Assembly (NCBI GenBank): GCA_005882715.1
Contig: VBEI01000076.1
Span: 1 to 12,821, forward strand
Length of the DNA: 12,821 bases
Direction: 5' to 3'
Origin: Chloroflexota bacterium
Lineage (GTDB): Bacteria; Chloroflexota; Dehalococcoidia; SM23-28-2; RBG-16-64-32
The notes beneath the pieces are model-generated. The model was given only the letters and a program-made list of their open reading frames with translations, searched no databases and had not been told where the DNA came from. Positions 6,278 through 12,597 of the stretch are shown in pieces (position 1 is the first letter of the stretch; every line of letters starts with the position of its first letter). A program made the position numbers and the translations under genes.

Positions 6278-6736
6278 TTACTCCTCCTCAGCCGGCTCGT
6301 CCGGGACATCAGCAGCCTCGGACCGCCCGGCGGTGGGACGGTTGAGATTGTCTAACGAGTTGAGGGCGGAATGCAATACCTGCTGATAGCGGCCGAACAG
6401 CTCCAGCCAAACGTCCAGCATCGCCTCTCCCGCCTGGGTGAGGGCATACATCCGCCGCGCTGGCCCGGACTCCGACGTGTCCCAGAAGGACGAGACCAGC
6501 CCGGCGCGCTCCAACTGCCGGAGCGTCCGGTACACCGTTGTCGAGTCGAAGCTCGCGAGCCCGGCCTTTGCTAGCTCTTGCACCAGCTGGTAGCCATAGG
6601 CGTTCCAGCGGCGCAGATAGGCCAGCAGGCTGGAGCTAAGTAGATCGCCGTGCAGGCGCGGGCTAAATGGGGAGTCCCCGCTGCGGTTGTTGCGGCGTGC
6701 TCCGTCTTCCGTTGTTCTCTTAGCTGTTTTCGCCAT
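6278..6736 (-). CDS. PadR-family transcription regulator, probable PHA-responsive (PhaQ-like) repressor
   Basis: A 152-residue protein with one winged-helix domain at about 31-105. The helix-turn-helix runs through AYGYQLVQELAKAG and STTVYRTLRQLERAGLV, and the wing ends in ARRMYALTQAG, the normal PadR pattern. A helix after 105 would form the dimer. About 25 polar residues precede the domain, and the C-terminus is acidic (DVPDEPAEEE). It is the first gene of the operon with the PhaE-like subunit, phaC and SDR, and diverges from the phasin gene. In Bacillus megaterium, PhaQ, a repressor of this general type, controls itself and the phasin and responds to PHB. The same arrangement here suggests the same role, but the effector is inferred. 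The ATG at 6736 has only a weak ribosome site (CAAGAAA). Confidence 0.85.
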   Translation of the reverse strand: MAKTAKRTTEDGARRNNRSGDSPFSPRLHGDLLSSSLLAYLRRWNAYGYQLVQELAKAGLASFDSTTVYRTLRQLERAGLVSSFWDTSESGPARRMYALTQAGEAMLDVWLELFGRYQQVLHSALNSLDNLNRPTAGRSEAADVPDEPAEEE

Positions 6737-6763
6737 TTTCTTGAAATTTGCGCATCAAAGGGG

Positions 6764-6793
6764 TTGACATCAAATTGCTGCTATGTGTATTCT
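6764..6793 (+). promoter_or_regulatory. Promoter of the phasin-like gene
   Basis: A perfect TTGACA (6764-6769) and TATTCT (6788-6793) are 18 bases apart. Transcription would start near 6800, leaving about 33 bases before the ATG at 6833. The -10 box uses the same bases as the -10 box of the opposing regulator promoter, so polymerase can occupy only one at a time. ACAT (6767-6770) and ATGT (6783-6786) flank the spacer and could be part of a PadR-type operator. Confidence 0.6.
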
Positions 6794-6817
6794 GCACCTA
6801 GATGAATTCGTTGTCAA
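6789..6817 (-). promoter_or_regulatory. Promoter of the padR-phaE-phaC-SDR operon
   Basis: On the minus strand, a perfect TTGACA (6817-6812) and CAGAAT (6794-6789) are 17 bases apart. The start would fall near 6782, giving a leader of about 46 bases before the regulator ATG at 6736. It faces the phasin promoter and shares its -10 bases. A repressor bound here would affect both transcripts. Confidence 0.55.
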
Positions 6818-6832
6818 TAGGAGGTTAGACCA

Positions 6833-7318
6833 ATGCCCAGGACAGAGAATGTGGACAAGTTCTTCACCGCGGTGAACGAGGCCTATGACGCGCTCCTCGA
6901 CGCCGCCAAGTCGGCCAATGACCGGGGTTACCGCGTCTCCCGGCAGCTCATCGACGAGGTCGAGCGTGGCCAGCGCGAAGCGATCGACCTTACCCGGCGG
7001 ATCGCCTCGTCCCCGCGTGACGTCAGCGGCTTCTACACCGCCGCGGTCCGCTCGGCGACGGACTCCCAGGGGCGCGTACTGGACCTTACACGCCAGCTCC
7101 TCGACGAGCTTTCGGACAGCCAGCGCGAGGGCCGTGAGGTCGTGCGGCGCGTGATCGAGGCCAACCGCTCGGCCGGTCAGGCCGCGATCGAGGCGACGCG
7201 AGAAGCCGTCGGCCGCGCAGGCACGACCGTCCAGACCATCCGCAATCGCGCTACTAACGGCCGCCCGAAGGCGACCGCGCGCAAGACCGCCCGCGAGTCG
7301 TCCGACACCGCCAGCTAA
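6833..7318 (+). CDS. Phasin-like granule-associated protein with internal 50-residue repeat
   Basis: A 161-residue, charged, almost wholly helical protein with no cysteine and no enzyme motif. Residues 1-135 are amphipathic helices of the phasin kind, which coat PHA granules. Two stretches repeat exactly 50 residues apart: 37-57 and 87-107 share RQL-[IL]-DE, then QRE and RR, so the rod looks built from a duplicated unit. The tail (142-161) is basic, with RPKATARKTARE, recalling the DNA-binding tails of PhaF- and PhaM-type proteins that link granules to the nucleoid. AGGAGG lies 8 bases before the ATG. The gene diverges from the PHA synthase operon and ends at a strong terminator, the usual setting of a phasin. 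The name rests mainly on context and helix pattern. Confidence 0.75.
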   Translation: MPRTENVDKFFTAVNEAYDALLDAAKSANDRGYRVSRQLIDEVERGQREAIDLTRRIASSPRDVSGFYTAAVRSATDSQGRVLDLTRQLLDELSDSQREGREVVRRVIEANRSAGQAAIEATREAVGRAGTTVQTIRNRATNGRPKATARKTARESSDTAS

Positions 7319-7345
7319 AATCGCCTTCGCCGCTCCCGCAGCGAT

Positions 7346-7380
7346 GAGACGCCCCGGTTCTCCGGGGCGTCTCCTTTTCT
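7346..7380 (+). terminator. Strong intrinsic terminator after the phasin-like gene
   Basis: A perfect 12-bp stem, GAGACGCCCCGG (7346-7357) with CCGGGGCGTCTC (7362-7373), has a TTCT loop and is followed by CTTTTCT. It starts 27 bases after the phasin stop. On the minus strand no T-tract follows, so it acts mainly on the plus strand, although it also lies just past the end of the VOC gene at 7399. Confidence 0.92.
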
Positions 7381-7398
7381 GCCTTCGGCCGGTTTTCG

Positions 7399-7836
7399 TC
7401 AGGCTTGCGCCATTGCCGCCTGGCGCCGCTGCATCTCCTCCATCGAAACGTCTTCGACGTGGGTCGCCAGCCACCATTGGTTGCCGAACCGGTCTTTGAT
7501 CCCGGCGCTGCGGTCCCCGTAGAACTGGTCCTGCGGCTCGCGCAGGGACTCGCCGCCCGCCTGCAGCGCCCGATCGTATGCCGCATCGACGTCGTCCACA
7601 TAAAGGTGGGTCGATGAGCGCGTGGCCCCGAACTCCGGAGAGGCGTCGCCGAGCATGATGACCGAGTCGCCGATGCTTACTTCCGCGTGCATGATCGCCC
7701 CGTCCGGGCGGCCGAAGCGTTCCCTCTCCTGCGCGCCGAACGCTTCTTTAAGAAACTCGATGAATTCGCCGGCGCCGGGGACGACGAAATACGGGGTCAC
7801 CACGTGGTAACCCTCAGGAATCCATTTGACTGCCAT
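7399..7836 (-). CDS. VOC-superfamily (glyoxalase/PhnB-like) protein
   Basis: A 145-residue single-chain VOC protein with two beta-alpha-beta-beta-beta modules. Landmarks are VTPYFVVPGAGEFIEFLKEAFGA (residues 13-35, seen in parts), IMHAEVSIGDSVIMLGD with the possible metal ligand His50, HLYVDDVDAAYDRALQAGG, and the closing YGDRSAGIKDRFGNQWWLATH. It is close to the PhnB-like branch, whose members are mostly of unknown substrate. The ATG at 7836 follows AGGAGGA with good spacing; the frame continues upstream to 8028, but that part overlaps the fossil VOC tail and the next VOC gene. It is the last intact gene of a minus-strand run with a second VOC gene and an AraC-type regulator, so a shared detoxification or resistance role is possible but unproven. 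Confidence 0.9.
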   Translation of the reverse strand: MAVKWIPEGYHVVTPYFVVPGAGEFIEFLKEAFGAQERERFGRPDGAIMHAEVSIGDSVIMLGDASPEFGATRSSTHLYVDDVDAAYDRALQAGGESLREPQDQFYGDRSAGIKDRFGNQWWLATHVEDVSMEEMQRRQAAMAQA

Positions 7837-7871
7837 CTGTTCCTCCTTCCTGCAGAGAACTTGATTGCTAT

Positions 7872-7988
7872 TTATTCGTCGGCCAGCTGCAAGAAAATCC
7901 AGCGGTGGCCTTCCAGGTCTTCCGCGCGATCGATGCGGCCGTACGACTGGTCTTCCGGCTCCGATATCGAGGACAATTCCGGCCCCCA
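7872..7988 (-). pseudogene. Remnant: C-terminal end of a lost third VOC gene
   Basis: Directly after the TAA of the VOC gene at 7989, and in the same frame, 38 codons read as the closing segment of another VOC protein before a TAA at 7872-7874. Key residues are PEDQSYGRIDRAEDLEGHRW and a final IFLQLADE. This matches the last segment of the intact upstream protein (YG, R, A, DL, GH, W and F in register, one gap) but is not a copy of it. It has no start codon or ribosome site. The simplest reading is that three tandem VOC genes once stood here and most of the middle one was deleted. A readthrough extension of the upstream protein is the less likely alternative. Confidence 0.75.
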
Positions 7989-8411
7989 TTACCCTTCCGC
8001 GTTCGGTCGATACGTCCCGAAACTCCACAGGTGGCCATCGAGGTCGCGGGCGGTGTATTCGCGCGAGCCATAGTCCGTCTCCTCCGTTCCGCGGACGATC
8101 TCGGCTCCCGCCGCCCGGGCGCGTTCGCAGTGCGCGTCGACATCCTCCACGTACACGTAGATGCCGCCACTCACGGCTCCGAGGTCACGCGGGCTCTTGA
8201 TCCTCAGCTCGTCGTCGCGGGCCGAGGCCAGCATCATCACGCCGGACCCGAATTCGAGCTCGGCGTGGGCAACAGTGCCGTTTTCGTTCGGCACCACCAT
8301 CAGCTCCTTGAAGCCGAACGCTTTCACCAACCAGTCGATCGCAGCCGGGGCGTCACGGTACCTGAGGAACGGGAACAAGACCTGCGCGGCGGTCTGAGTT
8401 TGCTGTGGCAT
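7989..8411 (-). CDS. VOC-superfamily (glyoxalase/bleomycin-resistance-like) protein
   Basis: A 140-residue VOC protein with two module repeats. The first has LFPFLRYRDAPAAIDWLVKA (12-31) and VAHAELEFGSGVMML with candidate metal ligand His49. The second has GGIYVYVEDVDAHCERARAA and the closing YGSREYTARDLDGHLWSFGTY. Such proteins form paired-module metal sites, or simple binding pockets that sequester drugs; the substrate cannot be told. AGGAGGAG lies just before the ATG at 8411. It follows the AraC-type regulator by 81 bp on the same strand and is followed by the fossil VOC tail and the intact VOC gene at 7399-7836. The two intact proteins are paralogous in fold but clearly diverged. Confidence 0.9.
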   Translation of the reverse strand: MPQQTQTAAQVLFPFLRYRDAPAAIDWLVKAFGFKELMVVPNENGTVAHAELEFGSGVMMLASARDDELRIKSPRDLGAVSGGIYVYVEDVDAHCERARAAGAEIVRGTEETDYGSREYTARDLDGHLWSFGTYRPNAEG

Positions 8412-8492
8412 ATGCTCTCCTCCTTTCCGTCACGTATTGTGGACAGGGAGGCGGAGAACAGTCTTGTAAGAAATTGACCCCGCTGAGAGAAA

Positions 8493-9308
8493 TCAGGCCG
8501 GTAGCGGTACGTGGTTCAGGTGCGGCCCGCGCTGTTTGAGATAGGCGCTCGGATTCAGGCCGGAGAACTCCTGGAAGTCGCGTATCATGTGCGACTGGTC
8601 GTAGTACCCTGCCAGCGCGGCGAGGTCCGCCCAGTCGATCACCTCGGCTTGATGAACGATCCTTATCGCGTGCTGGAACCGCTTGATGCGGCAGAAGAGC
8701 TTTGGCGTTAACCCGACCTCCGCATCGAACAGCTCGATAAAGCGCCGGGGGCTGAGCCCGACCCGGTCCGTCACGTCCGATATGCTGCGGGTGTGGGGCA
8801 CGCCGCTGAACTGGGTGAGAGCATAGGCGACAGCGGGGTGCCGGCCGAGACCCCCATTCCCACGGGCGAGGAGCCAGTCCTCCAGGATGCCGAACGGATC
8901 CGAGTCCTCCGCCTCGAGAAGCTGCTCACGCAACTGTCGCGCAACGTTTCCCCATATGTTTTCGATTGAGACGTGTAAGTCGCGCAGCTCGCTTGCCGGC
9001 ATGCCGAGAAACGGGCCCGCGCCGCCGGGCGTGAAGCTAATGCCGAGCACCGACACCTGTTCGGCGGTGTCGATGATGAAGTAGCCTGCGTGTGGCCCGC
9101 TGACGATGGCGCCGTGATGTGTCTCGACCCGCCGCGGGTCGTCGCGGTCGTATTTCCGCGATGTGTCGTCCGCCAAGTTGATGATGATCTGCATCGTGCC
9201 GGTCGGCAAAACGCGCTCGAGGTCGTGTTCCTGCACCAATCCGTCGTACCTCCAGATCTGGTCGACGAACGGACGCAGCTCGCGGCGCGGGCTGAAGCCG
9301 TTGATCAC
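8493..9308 (-). CDS. AraC-family transcription regulator with N-terminal DUF6597-like domain
   Basis: About 271 residues. The N-terminal half resembles the DUF6597 sensor region common in this branch (RRELRPFVDQIWRYDG at 8-23, then ERVLPTGTMQIIINLADD). A segment with VLGISFTPGGAGPFLGMP follows. The C-terminal AraC DNA-binding domain spans about 170-260: first helix-turn-helix with ISDVTDRVGLSPRRFIELF, second with WADLAALAGYYDQSHMIRDF, closing with the signature FSGLNPSAYLKQR. The start is uncertain. GTG at 9308 begins a normal-length protein 20 bp after the hydrolase stop, but no clear ribosome site precedes it; GTG at 9341 would overlap that gene. It lies between the hydrolase and the VOC genes on one strand, so these are its likely targets. 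The ligand is unknown. Confidence 0.88.
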   Translation of the reverse strand: MINGFSPRRELRPFVDQIWRYDGLVQEHDLERVLPTGTMQIIINLADDTSRKYDRDDPRRVETHHGAIVSGPHAGYFIIDTAEQVSVLGISFTPGGAGPFLGMPASELRDLHVSIENIWGNVARQLREQLLEAEDSDPFGILEDWLLARGNGGLGRHPAVAYALTQFSGVPHTRSISDVTDRVGLSPRRFIELFDAEVGLTPKLFCRIKRFQHAIRIVHQAEVIDWADLAALAGYYDQSHMIRDFQEFSGLNPSAYLKQRGPHLNHVPLPA

Positions 9309-9327
9309 GCCCGGGTTGGATGCAGAG

Positions 9328-10119
9328 CTAAGCGGCGCCACGACGCTTGCGGTTGTAACTCTCGGGCGCGGCGAGAAAGTTCGCGATGTGGCGGTAGACC
9401 TGCGGGTTGAAGGCGAGGCCGACGTGCGTGCCGGGCACCTCCACGTCGGTACCGTCTTCATTGATGCAGCAGCGCCAGTCCACGACGCCGTCCGTCGTCG
9501 TGTAGATAGCTAGCTTCGGCATGGACGCTGGAAAGTTCGCCCGCACGGACGTGACGAACTCGCATGCGCACTCGCCACTGTAGCAGTTCGGCATGATGGA
9601 CGGCCCGTTCCGCCGCTGCCGGATGCGTCCCCTCACGAGGAACGCAGTCTGGAGGACGAACGGATGCACGCGGACGCCGCGGAAGGGAGAGGCCATGGTT
9701 GTCACCGAGGCGACGAGATGCGGCCAGCGGGTCGCCGCGCCGCGGGCGATCACACCACCCAAGCTATGCCCTACAAGATGCACCTTCCCGCCGGATTCCT
9801 GGTAGGCGCGGTCGATCGTCTCGCGGAGGCGCATCGTCAGCACTTCCGGGCAGTCCGCGTTCCGGCCGATGCCCGAAAGGTACGGCTGGTAACCGATCCG
9901 GCCGAGCCAGCCGTACATATCGCCCAGGTACTGATCGGAGCCCATAAAGCCGGGGATTATAAGGACGGCTGAGTTGTCGCCGTGCGGGATGCCTATTCCT
10001 AGATAGACGGCCGAGATGCGAAGCGAAAGCCAATCGATACCCAGCAACGCCTCTCGCCAGAGCGGAAGGGAAGCGCTGGCTTCGAACTCTTCTTCAAGGT
10101 ACTTACGCCTTTTCGCCAT
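9328..10119 (-). CDS. Serine alpha/beta hydrolase, esterase/lipase-like
   Basis: A 263-residue alpha/beta hydrolase. The strand and oxyanion region AVLIIPGFMGSDQYL (51-65) precedes the nucleophile elbow GHSLGG (117-122, Ser119). Acid candidates are Asp210 or Asp214 (TTTDGVVDW), and His232 lies in PGTHVGLAFNP. No signal peptide is seen, so it should be cytoplasmic. The segment GIGRNADCPEVL (83-94) recurs in lipase-like proteins of this sort. Five cysteines sit in the second half (179, 184, 186, 217, 218), more than usual, with a NCYSGECAC cluster. GAGGG lies 6 bases before the ATG at 10119. It is the first gene of the minus-strand run that continues with the AraC regulator. A lipid ester substrate fits the neighbouring WS/DGAT gene, but this is speculation. 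Confidence 0.85.
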   Translation of the reverse strand: MAKRRKYLEEEFEASASLPLWREALLGIDWLSLRISAVYLGIGIPHGDNSAVLIIPGFMGSDQYLGDMYGWLGRIGYQPYLSGIGRNADCPEVLTMRLRETIDRAYQESGGKVHLVGHSLGGVIARGAATRWPHLVASVTTMASPFRGVRVHPFVLQTAFLVRGRIRQRRNGPSIMPNCYSGECACEFVTSVRANFPASMPKLAIYTTTDGVVDWRCCINEDGTDVEVPGTHVGLAFNPQVYRHIANFLAAPESYNRKRRGAA

Positions 10120-10200
10120 ATAGCACCCTCAAAGGACCCTGTCGCGGTTCTATATTAACAGAGGCTGCTTTTCCCGCTTAGAAAAGTCAGGGTTAGGAGG

Positions 10201-10228
10201 TTCCCATTCGGCTTTGACGGTATATAAT
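10201..10228 (+). promoter_or_regulatory. Promoter of the WS/DGAT gene
   Basis: A perfect TATAAT (10223-10228) is preceded at 16 bases by TTCCCA (10201-10206). The start near 10235 would give a leader of about 78 bases. The leader contains a short overlapping reading frame beginning at ATG 10276. The rest of the gap between the hydrolase and WS/DGAT genes (10120-10312) holds no gene that I can see. Confidence 0.55.
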
Positions 10229-10312
10229 GCCTTTATCGCTTGCGGGGGTCAACCGGACCGGCAGGTTGTCAGCCCATGATCAAAGCGCCCGTCCGGGTGA
10301 AGGGAAGCGACG

Positions 10313-11830
10313 ATGTCCCAGGACAATGACAAAAGGCGCCTGAGTGCGCAGGACGCGTCGTTCCTCTACATGGAGCGGCCGGAAGCGCCCCTGCACATCG
10401 GCTCGATAGCGATCTTCGAGGGTACTGTACCTTACGAGCGCTTCGTCCAGAACATCGCATCTAAGATCCACCTCATCCCGCGTTACCAGCAGCGGGTAGT
10501 GCCGGCGCCGTTCAATATCAGCCATCCGACCTGGGAATGGGACCCCGGCTTTGACCTGCACCGCCATGTCATGCGCGTCAAGCTGGACACGCCGGGAACA
10601 GATGCGCAGCTCATGGCGCTCTCGGCGAGGCTTTTCGAAGGCATGCTCGACCGCAACAAGCCGTTGTGGGAGATCTACCAGGTCGAAGGGCTCGAAGGGA
10701 ACCGGACGGCGATGGTCTCGAAGGTGCACCACTGCCTCGTGGACGGCGTCTCGGGGATCGAACTGCTGATGATCGTCCTTGACGTGTCGCCGGACCCTGC
10801 GCCTTCCCCTCCGCCAGCCGTTGTCGACGCTCACCCGCCGATTCCACCCGCGCCTAGCCGCTTTATCGACGCGATCTTCGATAACATGACCGAGCGCCTT
10901 GACCGCCTGAGCGACCTCCAGAAGAGTACTGTCGACTCGATGCTCACGGGCGAAAGCCGTACCCGTTCCGCGCTGCGTAGCCTCGAGGCAACGCAGCCCT
11001 ACATGGCGAACCCCGTAGCGCGGGCGCCTTTCAACAAGCCGCTAACGCGAGAGCGCCGGCTAGCCTGCAGCGAGTTCTCGTTCGCTGAGATACGTGGCAT
11101 TCGGGCTTCCTGCGGCGGCACAGTCAACGACGTCGTGCTCACGGTCCTCGCCGGAGCGCTCGGACGCTACCTCGAGATGCACGGCGAGAGTACCCAGGAC
11201 CGCAATGTGCGCATACTGGCGCCGGTCAACGTCCGTCGAGAGGACGAGCGCGGGAACCTCGGAAACCGTGTCTCCATGCTGCTCATTGAGGCGCCGGCAG
11301 GTGAACGCGATCCTGTTACCCGCCTCAGGACCATAACCGACACGACCGAGAAGCTGAAGCGACAGAACGTCGCCTCTGGCACGGAGATCCTTAGCGACTT
11401 GCTTGGCGGGGTACCGCCCGCCATTCAATCGCTCGCAGGGCTGTTGCCACCGCCGCCCAATAACCTGGCGAATCTCGTCTGCACGAACATTCCCGGGCCG
11501 ATGATCCCACTGTATAGTGTTGGCCACCGCCTGCAAGCTCATTACCCGATGATGCCGCTCGCCTGGGAGATGGGCGTCGGCTGCGGGGTCACGAGCTACG
11601 ACCAGAGGCTGTACTTCGGCCTCATGGCTGATCCGAACGCCGCTCCTGACGTAGCAAGGCTAAAGGAGTTCTTGGACCAGGCATTCGTTGAGCTCCGGTC
11701 GGCCGCCGGAGTCGATAGGTCAGATCTCCCGCGGGTGGGCGCCGCGCCGCAGCCCTCGAGGGGGGGTGGCCGCAGGCGGGGATCCGCTGCGCACGCCGCG
11801 GGCGAGCGCATGGCGGCGGACGCCGGTTAG
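10313..11830 (+). CDS. Wax ester synthase/diacylglycerol acyltransferase (WS/DGAT family)
   Basis: A 505-residue member of the bifunctional WS/DGAT family, which joins acyl-CoA to a fatty alcohol or to diacylglycerol and so makes wax esters or triacylglycerol. The catalytic motif HHCLVDG is at 139-145 with His140 as the expected base. Other family landmarks are PLWE (117-120), VNDVVLT (271-277), GNRVS (317-321), and TNIPGP (391-396). The C-terminal helices end near 462; the last 40 residues are a disordered basic tail (SRGGGRRRGSAAHAAGERMA). The length is slightly above the usual 450-480 because of this tail. AAGGGA lies 6 bases before the ATG. It has its own promoter and faces the GNAT gene, so it is a single-gene unit. 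Product type cannot be read from the sequence. Confidence 0.95.
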   Translation: MSQDNDKRRLSAQDASFLYMERPEAPLHIGSIAIFEGTVPYERFVQNIASKIHLIPRYQQRVVPAPFNISHPTWEWDPGFDLHRHVMRVKLDTPGTDAQLMALSARLFEGMLDRNKPLWEIYQVEGLEGNRTAMVSKVHHCLVDGVSGIELLMIVLDVSPDPAPSPPPAVVDAHPPIPPAPSRFIDAIFDNMTERLDRLSDLQKSTVDSMLTGESRTRSALRSLEATQPYMANPVARAPFNKPLTRERRLACSEFSFAEIRGIRASCGGTVNDVVLTVLAGALGRYLEMHGESTQDRNVRILAPVNVRREDERGNLGNRVSMLLIEAPAGERDPVTRLRTITDTTEKLKRQNVASGTEILSDLLGGVPPAIQSLAGLLPPPPNNLANLVCTNIPGPMIPLYSVGHRLQAHYPMMPLAWEMGVGCGVTSYDQRLYFGLMADPNAAPDVARLKEFLDQAFVELRSAAGVDRSDLPRVGAAPQPSRGGGRRRGSAAHAAGERMAADAG

Positions 11831-11846
11831 TCCACTTACAAAGAGA

Positions 11847-11864
11847 CCGCCCGATAATGGGCGG
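11847..11864. terminator. Shared hairpin between convergent WS/DGAT and GNAT genes
   Basis: CCGCCC (11847-11852) pairs with GGGCGG (11859-11864) around GATAAT, 16 bases after the WS/DGAT stop and 29 bases after the GNAT stop. On the minus strand TCTCTTTGT follows, and on the plus strand a pyrimidine-rich tail. Neither is a full T-tract, so it is a weak bidirectional terminator. Confidence 0.6.
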
Positions 11865-11893
11865 CCTACTCTTGCCTTCCTGAGCCTTGCTTT

Positions 11894-12487
11894 CTAGTTT
11901 CGAGACCTGCCCTGAGCGTCGTTGTTGAAGCCGGCGACGTCGTAGGACATTATCAGCAGGTCGTGCGTCTGCCCATCACGGGACATCACGTGGTCAGCGA
12001 GCAGGGCCTCCGGCCGGAAGCCAAGTCGCTCGAACACCTGGCGGGCGCCGCGCTGATCCGTCGGCATCTGGGCGGTGATCTTCTTCAGCGAAAGGTCTTT
12101 CGCGATCGCGAACGCTTCGTTCGTCAGCCTCTTGCCGAGGCCCAGTCCTCGAAAGTCTCGGGCGACGAGGACACGAAGCTCGCCGACGTGGCGCGTCCAG
12201 AGGGCGTCGTTCAAGTGGATGCTCGCGTAGCCACCTATCTTGCCGTCCGCTTCGGCCACAACCGTGATCGTGCGGCCGCTCTTGATGTAGTTGATCCAGG
12301 CGTCCACTGTCTGCGGCTGGGTAATATCGGTGCGCAGAAACATCAGGTCGTCATTGGGCAGCGTGCGCGCGAAATCGAGGATGGCCTCGCGGTCAGACGG
12401 CTCCATGAGCCGGAATGTGAGGCGCACTCCGTCAACGTTGGTTGTCCAGGGGTAAGTCCTCCGGACGCTGGTAGCTACGTCAGTCAT
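11894..12487 (-). CDS. GNAT-family N-acetyltransferase
   Basis: A 197-residue single-domain GNAT. The acetyl-CoA-binding motif A is VLVARDFRGLGLGKRLTNEA (106-125), with the R-x-x-G-x-G-type loop at 113-118. It is preceded by the strand GELRVLV and followed by motif B with ARQVFERLGFRPEALLADHV. The N-terminal strand VRLTFRLMEPSDREAILDFA is also typical of the family. The acceptor (small amine, peptide or protein) cannot be told. GGGGGGAA lies just before the ATG at 12487. It is convergent with the WS/DGAT gene and seems to have its own promoter, so its function need not be tied to its neighbours. Confidence 0.92.
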   Translation of the reverse strand: MTDVATSVRRTYPWTTNVDGVRLTFRLMEPSDREAILDFARTLPNDDLMFLRTDITQPQTVDAWINYIKSGRTITVVAEADGKIGGYASIHLNDALWTRHVGELRVLVARDFRGLGLGKRLTNEAFAIAKDLSLKKITAQMPTDQRGARQVFERLGFRPEALLADHVMSRDGQTHDLLIMSYDVAGFNNDAQGRSRN

Positions 12488-12522
12488 TTATTTCCCCCCT
12501 AGTGGGCGCGTGTTGCGAGCGA

Positions 12523-12552
12523 AGCATATATCACAAAGACGCGGGATTGCAA
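12523..12552 (-). promoter_or_regulatory. Candidate promoter of the GNAT gene
   Basis: On the minus strand, TTGCAA (12552-12547) and TATGCT (12528-12523) are 18 bases apart; TATATG two bases earlier is an alternative -10 with a 16-base spacer. The start near 12516 leaves a leader of about 29 bases. The gap is noticeably AT-rich compared with the surrounding genes. Confidence 0.45.
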
Positions 12553-12597
12553 CAGAAATGGGTAGGAAATGAATATGTAATGTTTTTCCGAGAAAGG

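Noticed and set aside
7837..8028. N-terminal extension of the VOC protein at 7399-7836
   Set aside because: The extra residues are not VOC-like; in another frame the same DNA encodes the fossil VOC tail and the end of the next gene.
9309..9461. N-terminal extension of the AraC-type regulator into the hydrolase gene
   Set aside because: It would overlap about 130 bases of a well-supported gene and the residues are low-complexity shadow sequence.
10168..10186. CTTTTC/GAAAAG inverted repeat upstream of the hydrolase and WS/DGAT genes
   Set aside because: A short AT-rich stem in a promoter gap with no T-tract or gene end beside it; too weak to call.
10313..11830. Several long minus-strand open frames inside the WS/DGAT gene
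   Set aside because: They are the mirror effect of GC-rich codon use; the plus-strand protein has all family motifs.
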